Shown one piece after another: positions 10,524 to 19,683 of a stretch of 64,000 bases of DNA. Each line of letters starts with the position of its first letter. The first letter of the stretch is position 1. Origin of the DNA: Streptomyces sp. NBC_01241. GTDB taxonomy: Bacteria > Actinomycetota > Actinomycetes > Streptomycetales > Streptomycetaceae. Below the pieces are notes generated by a model, which saw only the letters and a program-made list of their open reading frames with translations, had not been told where the DNA came from and did not search any database. The stretch is from positions 1,894,501 to 1,958,500 of the forward strand of contig NZ_CP108494.1 of NCBI RefSeq assembly GCF_041435435.1, written 5' to 3'. The position numbers were made by a program, and so were the translations under genes.

Positions 10524-11266
10524 ACCACGGTGACGTGACGCGCAGGCTGGTCGGTGTGGGTGTCGGGCCCGGTGACCCGGAGCTGGTGACCGTCAAGGGT
10601 GTGAACGCGCTGCGCGCCGCCGCGGTCGTCGTCGTGCCGGTGATGGACACCGGTGAGCGGGGGCGGGCCGAGGCGACCGTGCTGCATTACGTGGCGGCCG
10701 ACAAGGTCGTACGGGTGGTGTTCGCGCTCAATGAGCGGACCGACCGGGCGCGCCGGGAGGCGGCGTGGGACGCGGCGGGTGAGAGGGTCGCCGAACTGCT
10801 GCGTACGCATGGTTCGGTGGCGTTCGCGACGATCGGAGACCCCAATGTGTATTCGACGTTCACGTATCTCGCGCACACGATAGGTGAGCTGCTGCCGGGT
10901 ACGGCCGTGGAGACGGTGCCGGGGATCACGGCCATGCAGGATCTGGCCGCCCGCAGCGGTGCGGTGCTGACGGAGGGCACGGAGCCGTTGACGCTGGTGC
11001 CGGTGACCGCGGGGGCCGCTGTGCTGAAGGAGGCTCTGGAAGGTCCCGGGACGGTCGTGGCGTACAAGTTCGGGCGGCTGGCGGCGGAGGTGGCCACGGC
11101 GCTGCAGGAGACGGGACGTACCGAGGACGCGGTGTGGGGTTCGGCGCTCGGGCTGCCCGAGGAGTCGATCCGGCCGGCGGCGGAGCTGGCCGAGGGGCCG
11201 TTGCCGTATCTGTCGACGCTGATCGCGCCCGCGCCGCGCGACGGCGGGCGGGGCGGGAAATTGTGA
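10520..11266 (+). CDS. cobI: Precorrin-2 C20-methyltransferase CobI/CbiL
   Basis: SAM-dependent methylation at C-20 of (cobalt-)precorrin-2, the first committed methylation after uroporphyrinogen processing. The ATG at 10520 overlaps the cobB stop and has GAGAGG upstream; a GTG at 10511 is a weaker alternative. Tetrapyrrole methylase motifs are GVGVGPGDPELVTVKGV at the N terminus, TIGDPNVYSTFTYL and the SAM-site VETVPGITAMQDLAAR. It is the last plus-strand gene before the divergent transporter. Confidence 0.92.
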   Translation: MNHGDVTRRLVGVGVGPGDPELVTVKGVNALRAAAVVVVPVMDTGERGRAEATVLHYVAADKVVRVVFALNERTDRARREAAWDAAGERVAELLRTHGSVAFATIGDPNVYSTFTYLAHTIGELLPGTAVETVPGITAMQDLAARSGAVLTEGTEPLTLVPVTAGAAVLKEALEGPGTVVAYKFGRLAAEVATALQETGRTEDAVWGSALGLPEESIRPAAELAEGPLPYLSTLIAPAPRDGGRGGKL

Positions 11267-11289
11267 GGCGCCCGGGTGCGGCCCGGTGG

Positions 11290-12012
11290 TCAGTCCGCGA
11301 TGCCCACCACCAGCCAGATGAAGCCCACCCCGGCCACCGTGCACAGCAGCGTGGAGCGGGCCGGGTGTTCGTGGTGTGCCTCGGGCAGGATCTCGGCGGC
11401 GGCGAGGTAGAGCAGCGCGCCGCCGAAGAAGCCGAGGTAGCAGCCGAGCGGTTCCTCCGGAAGGGTGAACAGCAGCGTCGTCGCCGCGCCCACGAGGGGT
11501 GCCAGGGCGTCCGCGAACAGCATGAGCAGGGCCTTGCGGCGGGCGTTCCCGTACAGGCTGGTGATCGTGTAGGTGTTGAAGCCGTCGGCGAAGTCGTGCG
11601 TGATGACGGCGAGGGCGACGGCGGCTCCCATACCGGCGCCCACCTGGAAGGCCGCGCCGAGCGCGACGCCGTCCATCAGGCTGTGGCCGACCATCGCCGC
11701 CGCCGCCGTGAGTCCGACCTGTGGCACCCGCTCCTCGCCCGCACCGTGTGCCGCCTGGCGTACGGCGAGCAGACGCTCCACCAGGTGCGCGACGAGGAAA
11801 CCGCCCACGAAGAGCAGCAGGGCGGCGGGGACACCGAAGACGGGTTCGCCCGCGGCGTCGATCGCTTCCGGCAGCAGGTCCAGTCCGACCACACCGAGCA
11901 TCAGTCCGCCGGCGAAGCCGAGCACCAGGTGGCGGCGGTCGGTGACGCGTTGGGCGACCCAGCCGCCGGCCAGGGTCATCAGGAACGCGCCGAGCGCGAC
12001 GAACACCGCCAT
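11290..12012 (-). CDS. ZIP-family metal transporter
   Basis: A 240-residue polytopic membrane protein of the ZIP (ZRT/IRT-like) family that moves divalent metal cations into the cytoplasm. Transmembrane helix IV carries GHSLMDGVALG and helix V carries ITHDFADGFNTY, the paired His/Asp metal-site helices of the family. A His-bearing loop (EAHHEHP) lies near the C terminus. It is transcribed against the cobalamin genes and sits between cobI and cobM, so cobalt or zinc supply is a plausible role. The substrate cannot be read from sequence. It shares a 115-bp divergent spacer with cobM. Confidence 0.85.
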   Translation of the reverse strand: MAVFVALGAFLMTLAGGWVAQRVTDRRHLVLGFAGGLMLGVVGLDLLPEAIDAAGEPVFGVPAALLLFVGGFLVAHLVERLLAVRQAAHGAGEERVPQVGLTAAAAMVGHSLMDGVALGAAFQVGAGMGAAVALAVITHDFADGFNTYTITSLYGNARRKALLMLFADALAPLVGAATTLLFTLPEEPLGCYLGFFGGALLYLAAAEILPEAHHEHPARSTLLCTVAGVGFIWLVVGIAD

Positions 12013-12127
12013 GCGCTCTTGCTAGCCGATTGACCCCGGTGCGCGCATCTCAGCGCGCGCTGCCGTTCGCCCCACCCTTCTGTCCCGTTTTCCCGTTTTT
12101 CCCCGTTTCCCGAAAGGACCCCGTCCC

Positions 12128-12976
12128 ATGTCCGAAGCAGTCGACGCAGCCGGCCCGGTCGCCGCGCCCACCCACGGCAAAGTGACGTTCGTCGGTGCCG
12201 GCCCCGGCGCCGCCGATCTGCTGACCTTCCGGGCGGCGCGGGCCATCGCGGATGCCGACATCGTCATCTGGGCGGCCAGCCTGGTGCAGGCGGAGGTCCT
12301 GGAGCACGCCCGGGAGGGCGCAGAGATCCTCGACTCGGCGCAGATGTCGCTGGAACAGGTCGTCGCCGTGTACGAACGCGCGGCCACCGAGGGGCTGAAG
12401 GTGGCCCGTATCCACTCCGGCGACCCGGCGCTGTGGGGCGGCACGCAGGAGCAGGTCGACCGGTGTGCCGGGCTGGGGGTCGCGGTCGAGATCGTGCCGG
12501 GGGTGTCGTCGTTCTCGGCCGTCGCGGCGATCGCGCAGCGGGAGCTGACGATTCCGGAGGTCGCGCAGTCCGTGATCCTGACCCGTCTCGGTGGTGGCAA
12601 GACGCCGATGCCGCCGGGCGAGGAGGTACGGGAATTCGCGCGCCACGGCACGACGATGGCGCTGTTCCTGTCGGCCGCCCGGTCCGGGCAGCTCACCCAG
12701 GAGCTGCTGGAGGGCGGCTATCCGACGTCGACGCCGGTCGTGATCGCGTACCAGGCGACCTGGCCGGAGGAGCTGATCCTGCATTGCACGATCGAGACCC
12801 TGGAGGAGACGGTCAAGGAGCACAAGCTCTGGAAGCACACCCTCTTCCTGGTCGGCCCGGCGCTTTCGGCTTCGGGGACACGTTCGCACCTCTACCACCC
12901 GGGGCACTTCCACGGTTTCCGCAAGGCCGACAAGGCGGCGCGGGCCGAACTGCGCGCCCAGCGGTCCGGCTCATGA
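12128..12976 (+). CDS. cobM: Precorrin-4 C11-methyltransferase CobM/CbiF
   Basis: SAM-dependent methylation at C-11 of (cobalt-)precorrin-4. ATG at 12128 follows a GAAAGGA ribosome site and gives 282 residues. The tetrapyrrole methylase signatures are VTFVGAGPGAADLLTFRAAR, ARIHSGDPALWGGTQEQ and VEIVPGVSSFSAVAAIAQRE. It begins the second plus-strand block after the divergent ZIP gene, so a promoter probably lies in 12013-12127. The stop overlaps the next ATG. Confidence 0.93.
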   Translation: MSEAVDAAGPVAAPTHGKVTFVGAGPGAADLLTFRAARAIADADIVIWAASLVQAEVLEHAREGAEILDSAQMSLEQVVAVYERAATEGLKVARIHSGDPALWGGTQEQVDRCAGLGVAVEIVPGVSSFSAVAAIAQRELTIPEVAQSVILTRLGGGKTPMPPGEEVREFARHGTTMALFLSAARSGQLTQELLEGGYPTSTPVVIAYQATWPEELILHCTIETLEETVKEHKLWKHTLFLVGPALSASGTRSHLYHPGHFHGFRKADKAARAELRAQRSGS

Positions 12977-14229
12977 TCCGGGTCTTCGGTACGGGGACGG
13001 GCGAGCCGCTCAGTCGCGAGGCCCGGGAGGCGCTGGCCGTGGCCACGCTGGTGGTCGGCGCCCGACGGCATCTGGAAGCCGCGGGGCTGCCGGAGCGGGT
13101 GGGGCGCGTCGTGCTCGGTCCGCTGGCGCCGGCGCTCGACCGGATCGCGGAGCGTGCGCCCGAGGCCGGTGAGCGGGTGGTCGTGCTGGCCTCCGGCGAC
13201 CCCGGATTCTTCGGGATCGTACGGGCTCTGACGGAGCGTTTCGGGCCGGACGCACTCGATGTGCGGCCGGGTGCGCCGTCCGTCGCGGTCGCGTTCGCCC
13301 GGCTCGGGCTGGCGTGGGACGACGCGGTCGTGGTCAGCGCGCACGGCCGCGACCCGAGGACCGCCGTGAACGTGTGTCTGGCGCATCCGAAGGTGGCCGT
13401 CCTGACCGGGCCCGGCGCCGGGCCGGCGGAGCTGGCGGCCGGTCTGGTGCACGGAGCCGGAGAACGCACCCTGGTCGTCGCGACGGCGCTCGGCGATCCG
13501 GAACGGGAGCGCGTCGAGCGGCTGACTCCCGCCGAGGCGCTGGCCCGTGACTGGCCGGATCCGGTGAGTGTGGTGCTGTGCCTGGACGAGTCCCGGGTGC
13601 TCTCCCCCGTACGGACCGTCGCGGGAGCGTCCGCCGGACCGGGGCAATGGGCTCTGGACGAGGCGGAGTTCGAACACCGCGACTCGATGATCACCAAGTT
13701 CGAGGTGCGGGCGCTGGCGCTGGCCCGGCTGGGGCCGCGCACCGGTGACCTGGTGTGGGACATCGGTGCGGGTTCGGGTTCGGTGGCGGTGGAGTGCGCG
13801 CGGCTCGGCGCGGCGGTCGTCGCCGTGGAGAAGACCCCGGACGGGGTCGAGCGGATCAGGGCGAACGCGGCCGCGCACGGGGTGTACGTCCGCGCGGTGC
13901 ACGGCTCGGCGCCCGCCGTGCTCGACGGTCTGGGCGAGCCGGACGCGGTGTTCATCGGGGGCGGTGGACGTGAGCTGCCCGCCATCGTGACGGCGTGCGC
14001 CCGGCGTGCGCGACGCTCGGTGGTGGTGGCGCTGGCGGCGCTGGACCGGGTGTCACAGGTGCGGGCGGCGCTGGCCGGTGCCGGGCTCGCGCCCGAGGGC
14101 GTGCTGCTGCAGTCCTCCCGGCTGCGGCCGCTGCCCGGCGAGGTGACGCGGCTCGCCGCGGCCAACCCGGTCTTTCTGCTGTGGGGCACCCGCCCCGCGG
14201 TTCGTGCAAGTGAAGGAGCAACCCAGTGA
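12973..14229 (+). CDS. cobL: Precorrin-6Y C5,15-methyltransferase (decarboxylating), CbiE-CbiT fusion (CobL)
   Basis: Bifunctional enzyme that methylates C-5 and C-15 and decarboxylates the acetate on ring C. ATG at 12973 overlaps the cobM stop and gives 418 residues. The N-terminal CbiE half has VVLASGDPGFFGIVR and VRPGAPSVAVAFARLG. The C-terminal CbiT methyltransferase has DSMITKFEVRALALARLGP and the SAM-binding DIGAGSGSVAVE from residue 263. Domain order and length match CobL. The stop overlaps the next GTG. Confidence 0.93.
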   Translation: MIRVFGTGTGEPLSREAREALAVATLVVGARRHLEAAGLPERVGRVVLGPLAPALDRIAERAPEAGERVVVLASGDPGFFGIVRALTERFGPDALDVRPGAPSVAVAFARLGLAWDDAVVVSAHGRDPRTAVNVCLAHPKVAVLTGPGAGPAELAAGLVHGAGERTLVVATALGDPERERVERLTPAEALARDWPDPVSVVLCLDESRVLSPVRTVAGASAGPGQWALDEAEFEHRDSMITKFEVRALALARLGPRTGDLVWDIGAGSGSVAVECARLGAAVVAVEKTPDGVERIRANAAAHGVYVRAVHGSAPAVLDGLGEPDAVFIGGGGRELPAIVTACARRARRSVVVALAALDRVSQVRAALAGAGLAPEGVLLQSSRLRPLPGEVTRLAAANPVFLLWGTRPAVRASEGATQ

Positions 14230-15944
14230 TCGGCCTGATCTCCGCCACGGCGGCGGGCGCCGTCGCCCGCGACCGGCTGGCCGCGGCCTGGCCCGGCCGC
14301 ACCGTGGTCTACGAGGGACCGGTGCGCGAGGCCGTGCAGCGGGCGTTCGCCGAGTGCGAGCAGCTGGTGTGTTTCCTGGCGACGGGGGCCGTGGTGCGGC
14401 TGCTCGCGCCGCTGCTGTCGGACAAGTCCTCGGACCCGGGTGTCGTCTGTGTCGACGAGGCGGGTCGCCATGCTGTGGCGCTGCTCGGCGGGCACGGTGG
14501 CGGGGCGAACGCGCTGGCCGAGGCGGTCGGTGAGGTGCTGGACGCGGCGCCGGTCGTGACGACGGCGACGGACGCGACGGGGGCGTTGGGGCTGGACATG
14601 CTGGGCCTGCCCGTGGAAGGGGACGTGGCGGGCGTGTCGCGCGCGATGCTGGACGGGGCTCCGGTGGAGCTGCGCGCGGACGTGGTGCGGCCGTTGCCGC
14701 CGTTGCCGTCGAATGTGTCCCCCGGCGCCGGGCGTGCTGCGGTGCTGCGTGTCACCGACCGGATCGTGGAACTCGGTTCGCAGGCCGCCGTGTTGCGGCC
14801 CGCGTCGCTCGCCGTCGGGGTCGGTGCGTCCAGGGGCGCACCGGTCGAGGAGGTCGTCGGGCTGATCCGCGACACCCTGGACGGGGCCGGGCTCTCGCCA
14901 CTGAGCATCGCGGAGCTGGTGACGGTCGACGCGAAGGCGGACGAGCCGGGGATCGTCGCGGCGGCGGCGCGGTTCGGCGTACCGCTGCGGACGTACGCCG
15001 CCGAGGAGCTGGCCCGTATCGAGGTGCCCAACCCGTCGGGCGCGCCGCTCGCCGCCGTCGGCACACCGTCCGTGGCGGAGGCCGCCGCGCTCGCCGCGGG
15101 GGGCGAACTCCTCGTACCGAAGCGGAAATCGAGCTCTGTGGGGCGAGCGGCGATGGCCACGTGTGCGGTGGTACGCCGCAGTCCGCGCGGGCGGCTGGCC
15201 GTCGTCGGGCTCGGGCCGGGCGCGCGCGATCTGCTGACGCCGCGGGCCCGCGAGGAGCTGCGGCGGGCCTCGGTGCTGGTCGGGCTCGATCAGTACGTGG
15301 ACCAGATCAGGGACCTGCTGCGGCCCGGCACCACCGTCCTGGAGTCGGGGCTCGGCGCCGAGGAGGCGCGGGCCCGCACCGCGGTCGCCGAGGCGCGCAA
15401 GGGGCATGCGGTGGCGCTGATCGGCAGCGGCGACGCGGGCGTGTACGCGATGGCGTCGCCCGCGCTCGCCGAGGCCGGGACCGATATCGACGTGGTGGGT
15501 GTGCCGGGTGTGACGGCCGCGCTGGCGGCTGCCGCGATCCTGGGCGCCCCGCTGGGCCACGACCACGTGTCGATCAGCCTCTCCGATCTGCACACGCCGT
15601 GGGAGGTCATCGAGCGTCGGGTACGTGCCGCGGCCGAGGCCGACCTCATCGTGACGTTCTACAACCCGCGCAGCCGGGGCCGCGACTGGCAGCTTCCGAA
15701 GGCCCTGTCGATCCTGTCCGAGCACCGGGAGCCGGCGACTCCGGTCGGTGTCGTACGCAACGCCTCGCGTCCGGACGAGAGCAGCCGGGTGACCTCGCTG
15801 GCCGTTCTGGACCCGGCGACGGTCGACATGATGACGGTCGTGACGGTCGGCAACACGGCCACCCGGGAGATCGCGGGCCGCATGGTGACCCCGCGCGGCT
15901 ACCGCTGGCAGTCGGCCCCCACGGAGCGGGGAGGAGCGAAGTGA
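14226..15944 (+). CDS. cobJ: CbiG - CobJ/CbiH fusion (precorrin-3B C17-methyltransferase)
   Basis: A 572-residue fusion. The N-terminal half (about 1-305) is CbiG-like: IGLISATAAGAVA, CFLATGAVVRLLAPLL and the GGHGGGANALAEAVG loop. CbiG opens the delta-lactone in the anaerobic route. The C-terminal half (about 315-560) is CobJ/CbiH, the ring-contracting C-17 methyltransferase, with VVGLGPGARDLLTPRA, GSGDAGVYAMASPALA, VVGVPGVTAALAAAAILG and TFYNPRSRGRDWQLPKAL. The GTG overlaps the cobL stop. Carrying CbiG in an operon with CobN-type chelatase genes makes the pathway type ambiguous. Confidence 0.92.
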   Translation: MIGLISATAAGAVARDRLAAAWPGRTVVYEGPVREAVQRAFAECEQLVCFLATGAVVRLLAPLLSDKSSDPGVVCVDEAGRHAVALLGGHGGGANALAEAVGEVLDAAPVVTTATDATGALGLDMLGLPVEGDVAGVSRAMLDGAPVELRADVVRPLPPLPSNVSPGAGRAAVLRVTDRIVELGSQAAVLRPASLAVGVGASRGAPVEEVVGLIRDTLDGAGLSPLSIAELVTVDAKADEPGIVAAAARFGVPLRTYAAEELARIEVPNPSGAPLAAVGTPSVAEAAALAAGGELLVPKRKSSSVGRAAMATCAVVRRSPRGRLAVVGLGPGARDLLTPRAREELRRASVLVGLDQYVDQIRDLLRPGTTVLESGLGAEEARARTAVAEARKGHAVALIGSGDAGVYAMASPALAEAGTDIDVVGVPGVTAALAAAAILGAPLGHDHVSISLSDLHTPWEVIERRVRAAAEADLIVTFYNPRSRGRDWQLPKALSILSEHREPATPVGVVRNASRPDESSRVTSLAVLDPATVDMMTVVTVGNTATREIAGRMVTPRGYRWQSAPTERGGAK

Positions 15945-16549
15945 ACCGGCCCTGGGAGCGAACCGTTCACCCCATCGAGCAGGAGTCGTACCGGCGGCTG
16001 CGCGCCCGCCTGGACACCTCGCACTTCGCACCGCTGACCCGGGCCGTCGTGGAGCGGGTCATCCACTCCGCGGCAGATCCGCAGTACGCGACGGACCTGG
16101 TCTGCGACGAGGCGTCGCTCGTCGTCGCCCATGCGGCGCTGCACTCCGGTGCGCCGGTCGTCACCGATGTGGAGATGGTCGCGGCGGGCATCACCCGCCG
16201 CGAGACCGTGTGCCGGCTCAAGGAGGCCCGGTCGGGCCCCGGGCTGACCCGTTCGGCACATGCGATCCGGCTCGCGTACGAGCAGGTCGGGCCCGGCGCG
16301 ATCTGGGTCATCGGCAACGCGCCGACCGCGCTGGAGGAGTTGCTCGTCCTGAACGCCGCGCCCGCGCTCGTCATCGGACTGCCGGTCGGTTTCGTCGGCG
16401 CGACCGAGTCGAAGGCGGCGCTGCGCGAGAGCGGTCTGCCCGCCGTGAGCAATGTGTCGGAGAAGGGCGGCTCGGCCGTCGCCGCCGCCGCCCTCAACGC
16501 CCTGCTGTACCACCCCGTACTCCCCACGACCACCGAGGAGAACCTGTGA
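15941..16549 (+). CDS. cobH: Precorrin-8X methylmutase CobH/CbiC
   Basis: Moves the C-11 methyl group to C-12, giving (cobyrinic) hydrogenobyrinic acid. GTG at 15941 follows GGGGAGGAGCG and overlaps the previous stop; the product is 202 residues. Family landmarks are EQESYRRLRARLD near the N terminus, DVEMVAAGITRR, and the C-terminal IGLPVGFVGATESKAAL. The conserved active-site histidine is probably in the VIHSAADPQYA region. It is translationally coupled on both sides. Confidence 0.93.
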   Translation: MNRPWERTVHPIEQESYRRLRARLDTSHFAPLTRAVVERVIHSAADPQYATDLVCDEASLVVAHAALHSGAPVVTDVEMVAAGITRRETVCRLKEARSGPGLTRSAHAIRLAYEQVGPGAIWVIGNAPTALEELLVLNAAPALVIGLPVGFVGATESKAALRESGLPAVSNVSEKGGSAVAAAALNALLYHPVLPTTTEENL

Positions 16550-17466
16550 CTACCCCGGCCACCCCGGCCACCCAGCCCGCACTGCTCATCGCCGGCCACG
16601 GCACCAGGGACGCGGGCGGGGCCGCGGCGTTCCGTGACTTCGTGGCGGAGCTGGGCGAGCGCCACCCCGAACTGCCCGTCGCGGGCGGCTTCATCGAGCT
16701 GTCCCCGCCGCCGCTCGGTGACGCCGTGACCGAGCTCGTCGGGCGTGGTGTCCGGCGTTTCGCCGCCGTGCCGCTGATGCTGGTGTCGGCCGGGCACGCC
16801 AAGGGGGACATTCCGGCGGCGCTGACCCGTGAGAAGGAGCGCCACCCCGGCATCTCGTACACCTACGGCCGCCCGCTCGGCCCGCATCCGGCGCTGCTGA
16901 AGGTGCTGGAGCGCCGGGTGGACGAGGTGCTGGGCGACACCGACCGGTCCGAGGTGACGGTGCTGCTGGTGGGGCGGGGTTCGACCGACCCGGACGCCAA
17001 CGCCGAGGTGCACAAGGCGGCGCGGCTGTTCTGGGAGGGCCGGGGCTACGCGGGCGTGGAGACGGCATTCGTGTCGCTGGCGGCGCCCGACGTACCGTCC
17101 GGTCTCGACCGTTGCGTGAAGCTGGGTGCCGGGCGCATAGTCGTTCTGCCGTATTTCCTCTTCACCGGCATCCTGCCGGACCGGGTGCGTCATCAGACCG
17201 CTGAGTGGGCCGCCGCCCATCCGGAGCTCGATGTCCGCCCGGCCGAGGTCATCGGTGGTGCCGAGGAACTGTTCGACCTGGTCATGGAGCGCTACCGGGA
17301 GGCCGTCGAGGGCGATCTGCGGATGAACTGCGACTCTTGCGTGTACCGAATCGCGCTGCCGGGCTTCGAGGACAAGGTGGGGCTGCCGCAGCAGCCGCAC
17401 TTCCACCCCGACGACGACGGCCACCATCACCACCACCCTCATGGCGGTCATGCACACTCCCATTGA
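16546..17466 (+). CDS. cbiX: Sirohydrochlorin cobaltochelatase-like protein CbiX
   Basis: Small class II chelatase that puts cobalt into sirohydrochlorin at the start of the early-insertion route. It has two CbiX repeats: the N-terminal half carries the catalytic-type His18 in AGHGTRDAGG, and the second half carries VGRGSTDPDANAE. A Cys-x-x-Cys (NCDSC) follows, and the last 20 residues hold a His-rich tail (HHHHHPHGGHAHSH), fit for metal binding. Length is 306 residues. GTG overlaps the cobH stop, and the gene runs into cobC. It could also serve siroheme ferrochelation. Confidence 0.9.
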   Translation: MTTPATPATQPALLIAGHGTRDAGGAAAFRDFVAELGERHPELPVAGGFIELSPPPLGDAVTELVGRGVRRFAAVPLMLVSAGHAKGDIPAALTREKERHPGISYTYGRPLGPHPALLKVLERRVDEVLGDTDRSEVTVLLVGRGSTDPDANAEVHKAARLFWEGRGYAGVETAFVSLAAPDVPSGLDRCVKLGAGRIVVLPYFLFTGILPDRVRHQTAEWAAAHPELDVRPAEVIGGAEELFDLVMERYREAVEGDLRMNCDSCVYRIALPGFEDKVGLPQQPHFHPDDDGHHHHHPHGGHAHSH

Positions 17467-18544
17467 AAGCCCCGACGCAACAGGCGCGGGCACGCACGAT
17501 CTGCGGCACCACGGTGACGCGGAAGTACGGGGACGGGGCCGGGATCTGACCGATCTCGCCGTCAACGTACGGACCGGTACGCCCCCGGCCTGGCTGCGGG
17601 CGCGGATCGCCGCGTCGCTGGGCACGCTCGCCGCCTATCCGGACGGCCGTCCGGCGCTGGCGGCGGTCGCGGCCCGGCACGGGCTGCCGGTGGAGCGCGT
17701 ACTGCTGACGGCGGGTGCGGCGGAGGCGTTCGTGCTGATCGCACGGGCGCTGCCGGCCTGCCGTCCCGTGGTCGTGCATCCGCAGTTCACCGAGCCGGAG
17801 GCGGCGCTGCGCGCGGCCGGCCACGAGGTGCGGCGGGTGCTGCTGCGCGCCGAGGACGGTTTCCGGCTGGACCCGGCGGCCGTGTCCGAGGACGCGGATC
17901 TGGTGGTGGTCGGCAATCCGACCAACCCCACATCGGTCCTGCATCCGGCGGGCGTGCTGGAGCAACTGGCGCGCCCCGGACGGACGTTGGTGGTCGACGA
18001 GGCGTTCATGGACGCGGTGCCGGGCGAGCGCGAGGCGCTGTGCGGGCGTACGGACGTCCCGGGGCTCGTGGTGCTGCGCAGCCTCACCAAGACCTGGGGG
18101 CTCGCGGGGCTGCGGATCGGTTACGTGCTGGCTGCCCCGGAGACGATCCGTGTGCTGGAGAGGGCGCAGCCGCTGTGGCCGGTGTCGTCTCCGGCGCTGG
18201 CGGCGGCCGAGGCGTGCATGGAGCCGCGGGCCCTGGGCGAGGCGGCGGCCGCGGCGGAGCGGATCGCGGCGGACCGGGCCCATCTGGTCGCGGGGCTACG
18301 GGAGTTCTCCGAAGTGCGGGTGGCGGAGCCGGCCGAGGGACCGTTCGTCCTGGTGCGGCTGGAGGGGGCCACCGAGGTACGGGAGCGGCTGCGGGCACTG
18401 GGATTCGCGGCGCGGCGTGGAGATACGTTTCCAGGGCTGGACCCGCAGTGGCTGCGGGTGGCGGTACGTGACCGGGCGACGACGAACCGTTTCCTTCAGG
18501 CTCTCGACCAGGCACTGCAAACGCTGACCGCGGTCACACGCTGA
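17450..18544 (+). CDS. cobC: Threonine-phosphate decarboxylase-like aminotransferase CobC
   Basis: PLP enzyme of aminotransferase fold I that supplies the aminopropanol phosphate for CobD. The PLP lysine is Lys214 in SLTKTWGLAGLRIGY. VVGNPTNPTSVLHPAG and TLVVDEAFMDAVPGE are the usual cofactor-contact segments. The ATG at 17450 has GGCGG just upstream; an ATG three codons earlier (17441) is possible. The start lies inside the 3' end of cbiX. Its place as the last gene matches the role beside cobD at the operon start. Confidence 0.9.
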   Translation: MHTPIESPDATGAGTHDLRHHGDAEVRGRGRDLTDLAVNVRTGTPPAWLRARIAASLGTLAAYPDGRPALAAVAARHGLPVERVLLTAGAAEAFVLIARALPACRPVVVHPQFTEPEAALRAAGHEVRRVLLRAEDGFRLDPAAVSEDADLVVVGNPTNPTSVLHPAGVLEQLARPGRTLVVDEAFMDAVPGEREALCGRTDVPGLVVLRSLTKTWGLAGLRIGYVLAAPETIRVLERAQPLWPVSSPALAAAEACMEPRALGEAAAAAERIAADRAHLVAGLREFSEVRVAEPAEGPFVLVRLEGATEVRERLRALGFAARRGDTFPGLDPQWLRVAVRDRATTNRFLQALDQALQTLTAVTR

Positions 18545-18557
18545 CGGGTCGGACCAC

Positions 18558-18593
18558 GGGGAGCGGCGCTCCGTCACGCGAACGCCGCTCCCC
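18558..18593. terminator. Bidirectional terminator between cobC and the LAETG gene
   Basis: GGGGAGCGGCG (18558-18568) pairs perfectly with CGCCGCTCCCC (18583-18593) around a 14-base loop. It sits between convergent genes and can serve both strands. Confidence 0.75.
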
Positions 18594-18642
18594 GCCCCTC
18601 CTGGCCTGCGTCTGCCCCCCTCGGGCCTTGAGCCGTGCGGGG

Positions 18643-19683
18643 TCAGCCCTGGGCGCGGCGCCTGGCCACGACCATCGCCCCCGCGCCGGCCGCCAACAGC
18701 AGGGCGGCGCCGCCCGCGATGTACGGGGTGGTCGAACTGCCGCCCGTCTCCGCGAGGTTGGAGTTGACGGCCGGGGCGTGGCCGGTGCCGGTCTGGGGCT
18801 TCACGTTGCCGCCGTCACCGCCACCGGTGGCGCCGGAGGTGCTTCCCGATGTGCTGCCGGAGGTGCTTCCGCCGGTCGCGCCGCCGCTGCCTGAACCGCC
18901 GCCGCCTGAACCTCCGTTGCTCGTACCGCCGTTGCTCGTACCGCCGTTGCCGCCGCCCGGCTCGGTCCCCTTCGGGGTCTCGCAGGTCGCCTCGGCGAGC
19001 GTGACCTCGCCCCGCACATCGGCGACGTTCAGCTTGAGCGGGTTGACGGAGACCTTCAGTTGCAGTGCGGCCGCCGCCGCGGTGCGCGAGGTGGTGTGCG
19101 TCTTCGACAGGTCGAGGGTCACCTCGCCGACGCCCGGCACCTTGATCTGCGTGGTGCCGCCCGCGCTGAGGTCGATCCGCTTGCCGAGGATCGACACGTG
19201 CCCCAGCACGTTCGACTCGGCGACCGGCTTCTTGCCGGCCTCGCAGACGGCCTTGGAGGTGACCTTCTCGACCTCGATCAGCGAGAGCAGCGGCAGTCCG
19301 GGCACATGGACCCGGGCCTTCGCCACGTTGCTGTAGCCCTCGGCCCGGTGCTTGTCGACGGTGGCCTTCGCGGTGGCCACATCGGCGCTCAGGACGCTGA
19401 ACGGCCGTCCGCCGTCCACCCCGTCGAGCCGCACGCTCAGCGCGGCCTTCTCGGCACTGGCGGGCGCCTGCACTTCATTGAGCGTGGCCTTGAGCGGCAC
19501 TTCGACGGTCTTGTTCAGGAGCGAGACGTCGAGTGCGGTACGGAGCACGACCGCGCCCGCCTTCCCGTCGCCGGTGGTCGTGGTGGTCGTCGCGGTGGTG
19601 GCGTGCGCCGGGACGGCGACCAGCAGGGCGACGGGAGCGGCGGCGACCGCCAGGGCGGCCAGGCGGAAGGTGTTGCTGTTCAA
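18643..19683 (-). CDS. SCO1860-type LAETG-anchored secreted protein
   Basis: Exported cell-wall protein of unknown function. The likely start is TTG at 19683 after a GGGGG site, opening directly into the signal peptide (NSNTFRLAALAVAAAPVALL...AHA); an ATG 19 codons upstream is less likely. A beta-rich domain with three or more cysteines spans about residues 35-225. A Gly/Ser/Thr-rich spacer follows, then LAETG, a membrane helix and RRRAQG, the sorting signal used by class E sortases. The gene next to cobC in the Streptomyces coelicolor layout encodes the same kind of protein, which supports the call. Confidence 0.85.
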   Translation of the reverse strand: MNSNTFRLAALAVAAAPVALLVAVPAHATTATTTTTTGDGKAGAVVLRTALDVSLLNKTVEVPLKATLNEVQAPASAEKAALSVRLDGVDGGRPFSVLSADVATAKATVDKHRAEGYSNVAKARVHVPGLPLLSLIEVEKVTSKAVCEAGKKPVAESNVLGHVSILGKRIDLSAGGTTQIKVPGVGEVTLDLSKTHTTSRTAAAAALQLKVSVNPLKLNVADVRGEVTLAEATCETPKGTEPGGGNGGTSNGGTSNGGSGGGGSGSGGATGGSTSGSTSGSTSGATGGGDGGNVKPQTGTGHAPAVNSNLAETGGSSTTPYIAGGAALLLAAGAGAMVVARRRAQG

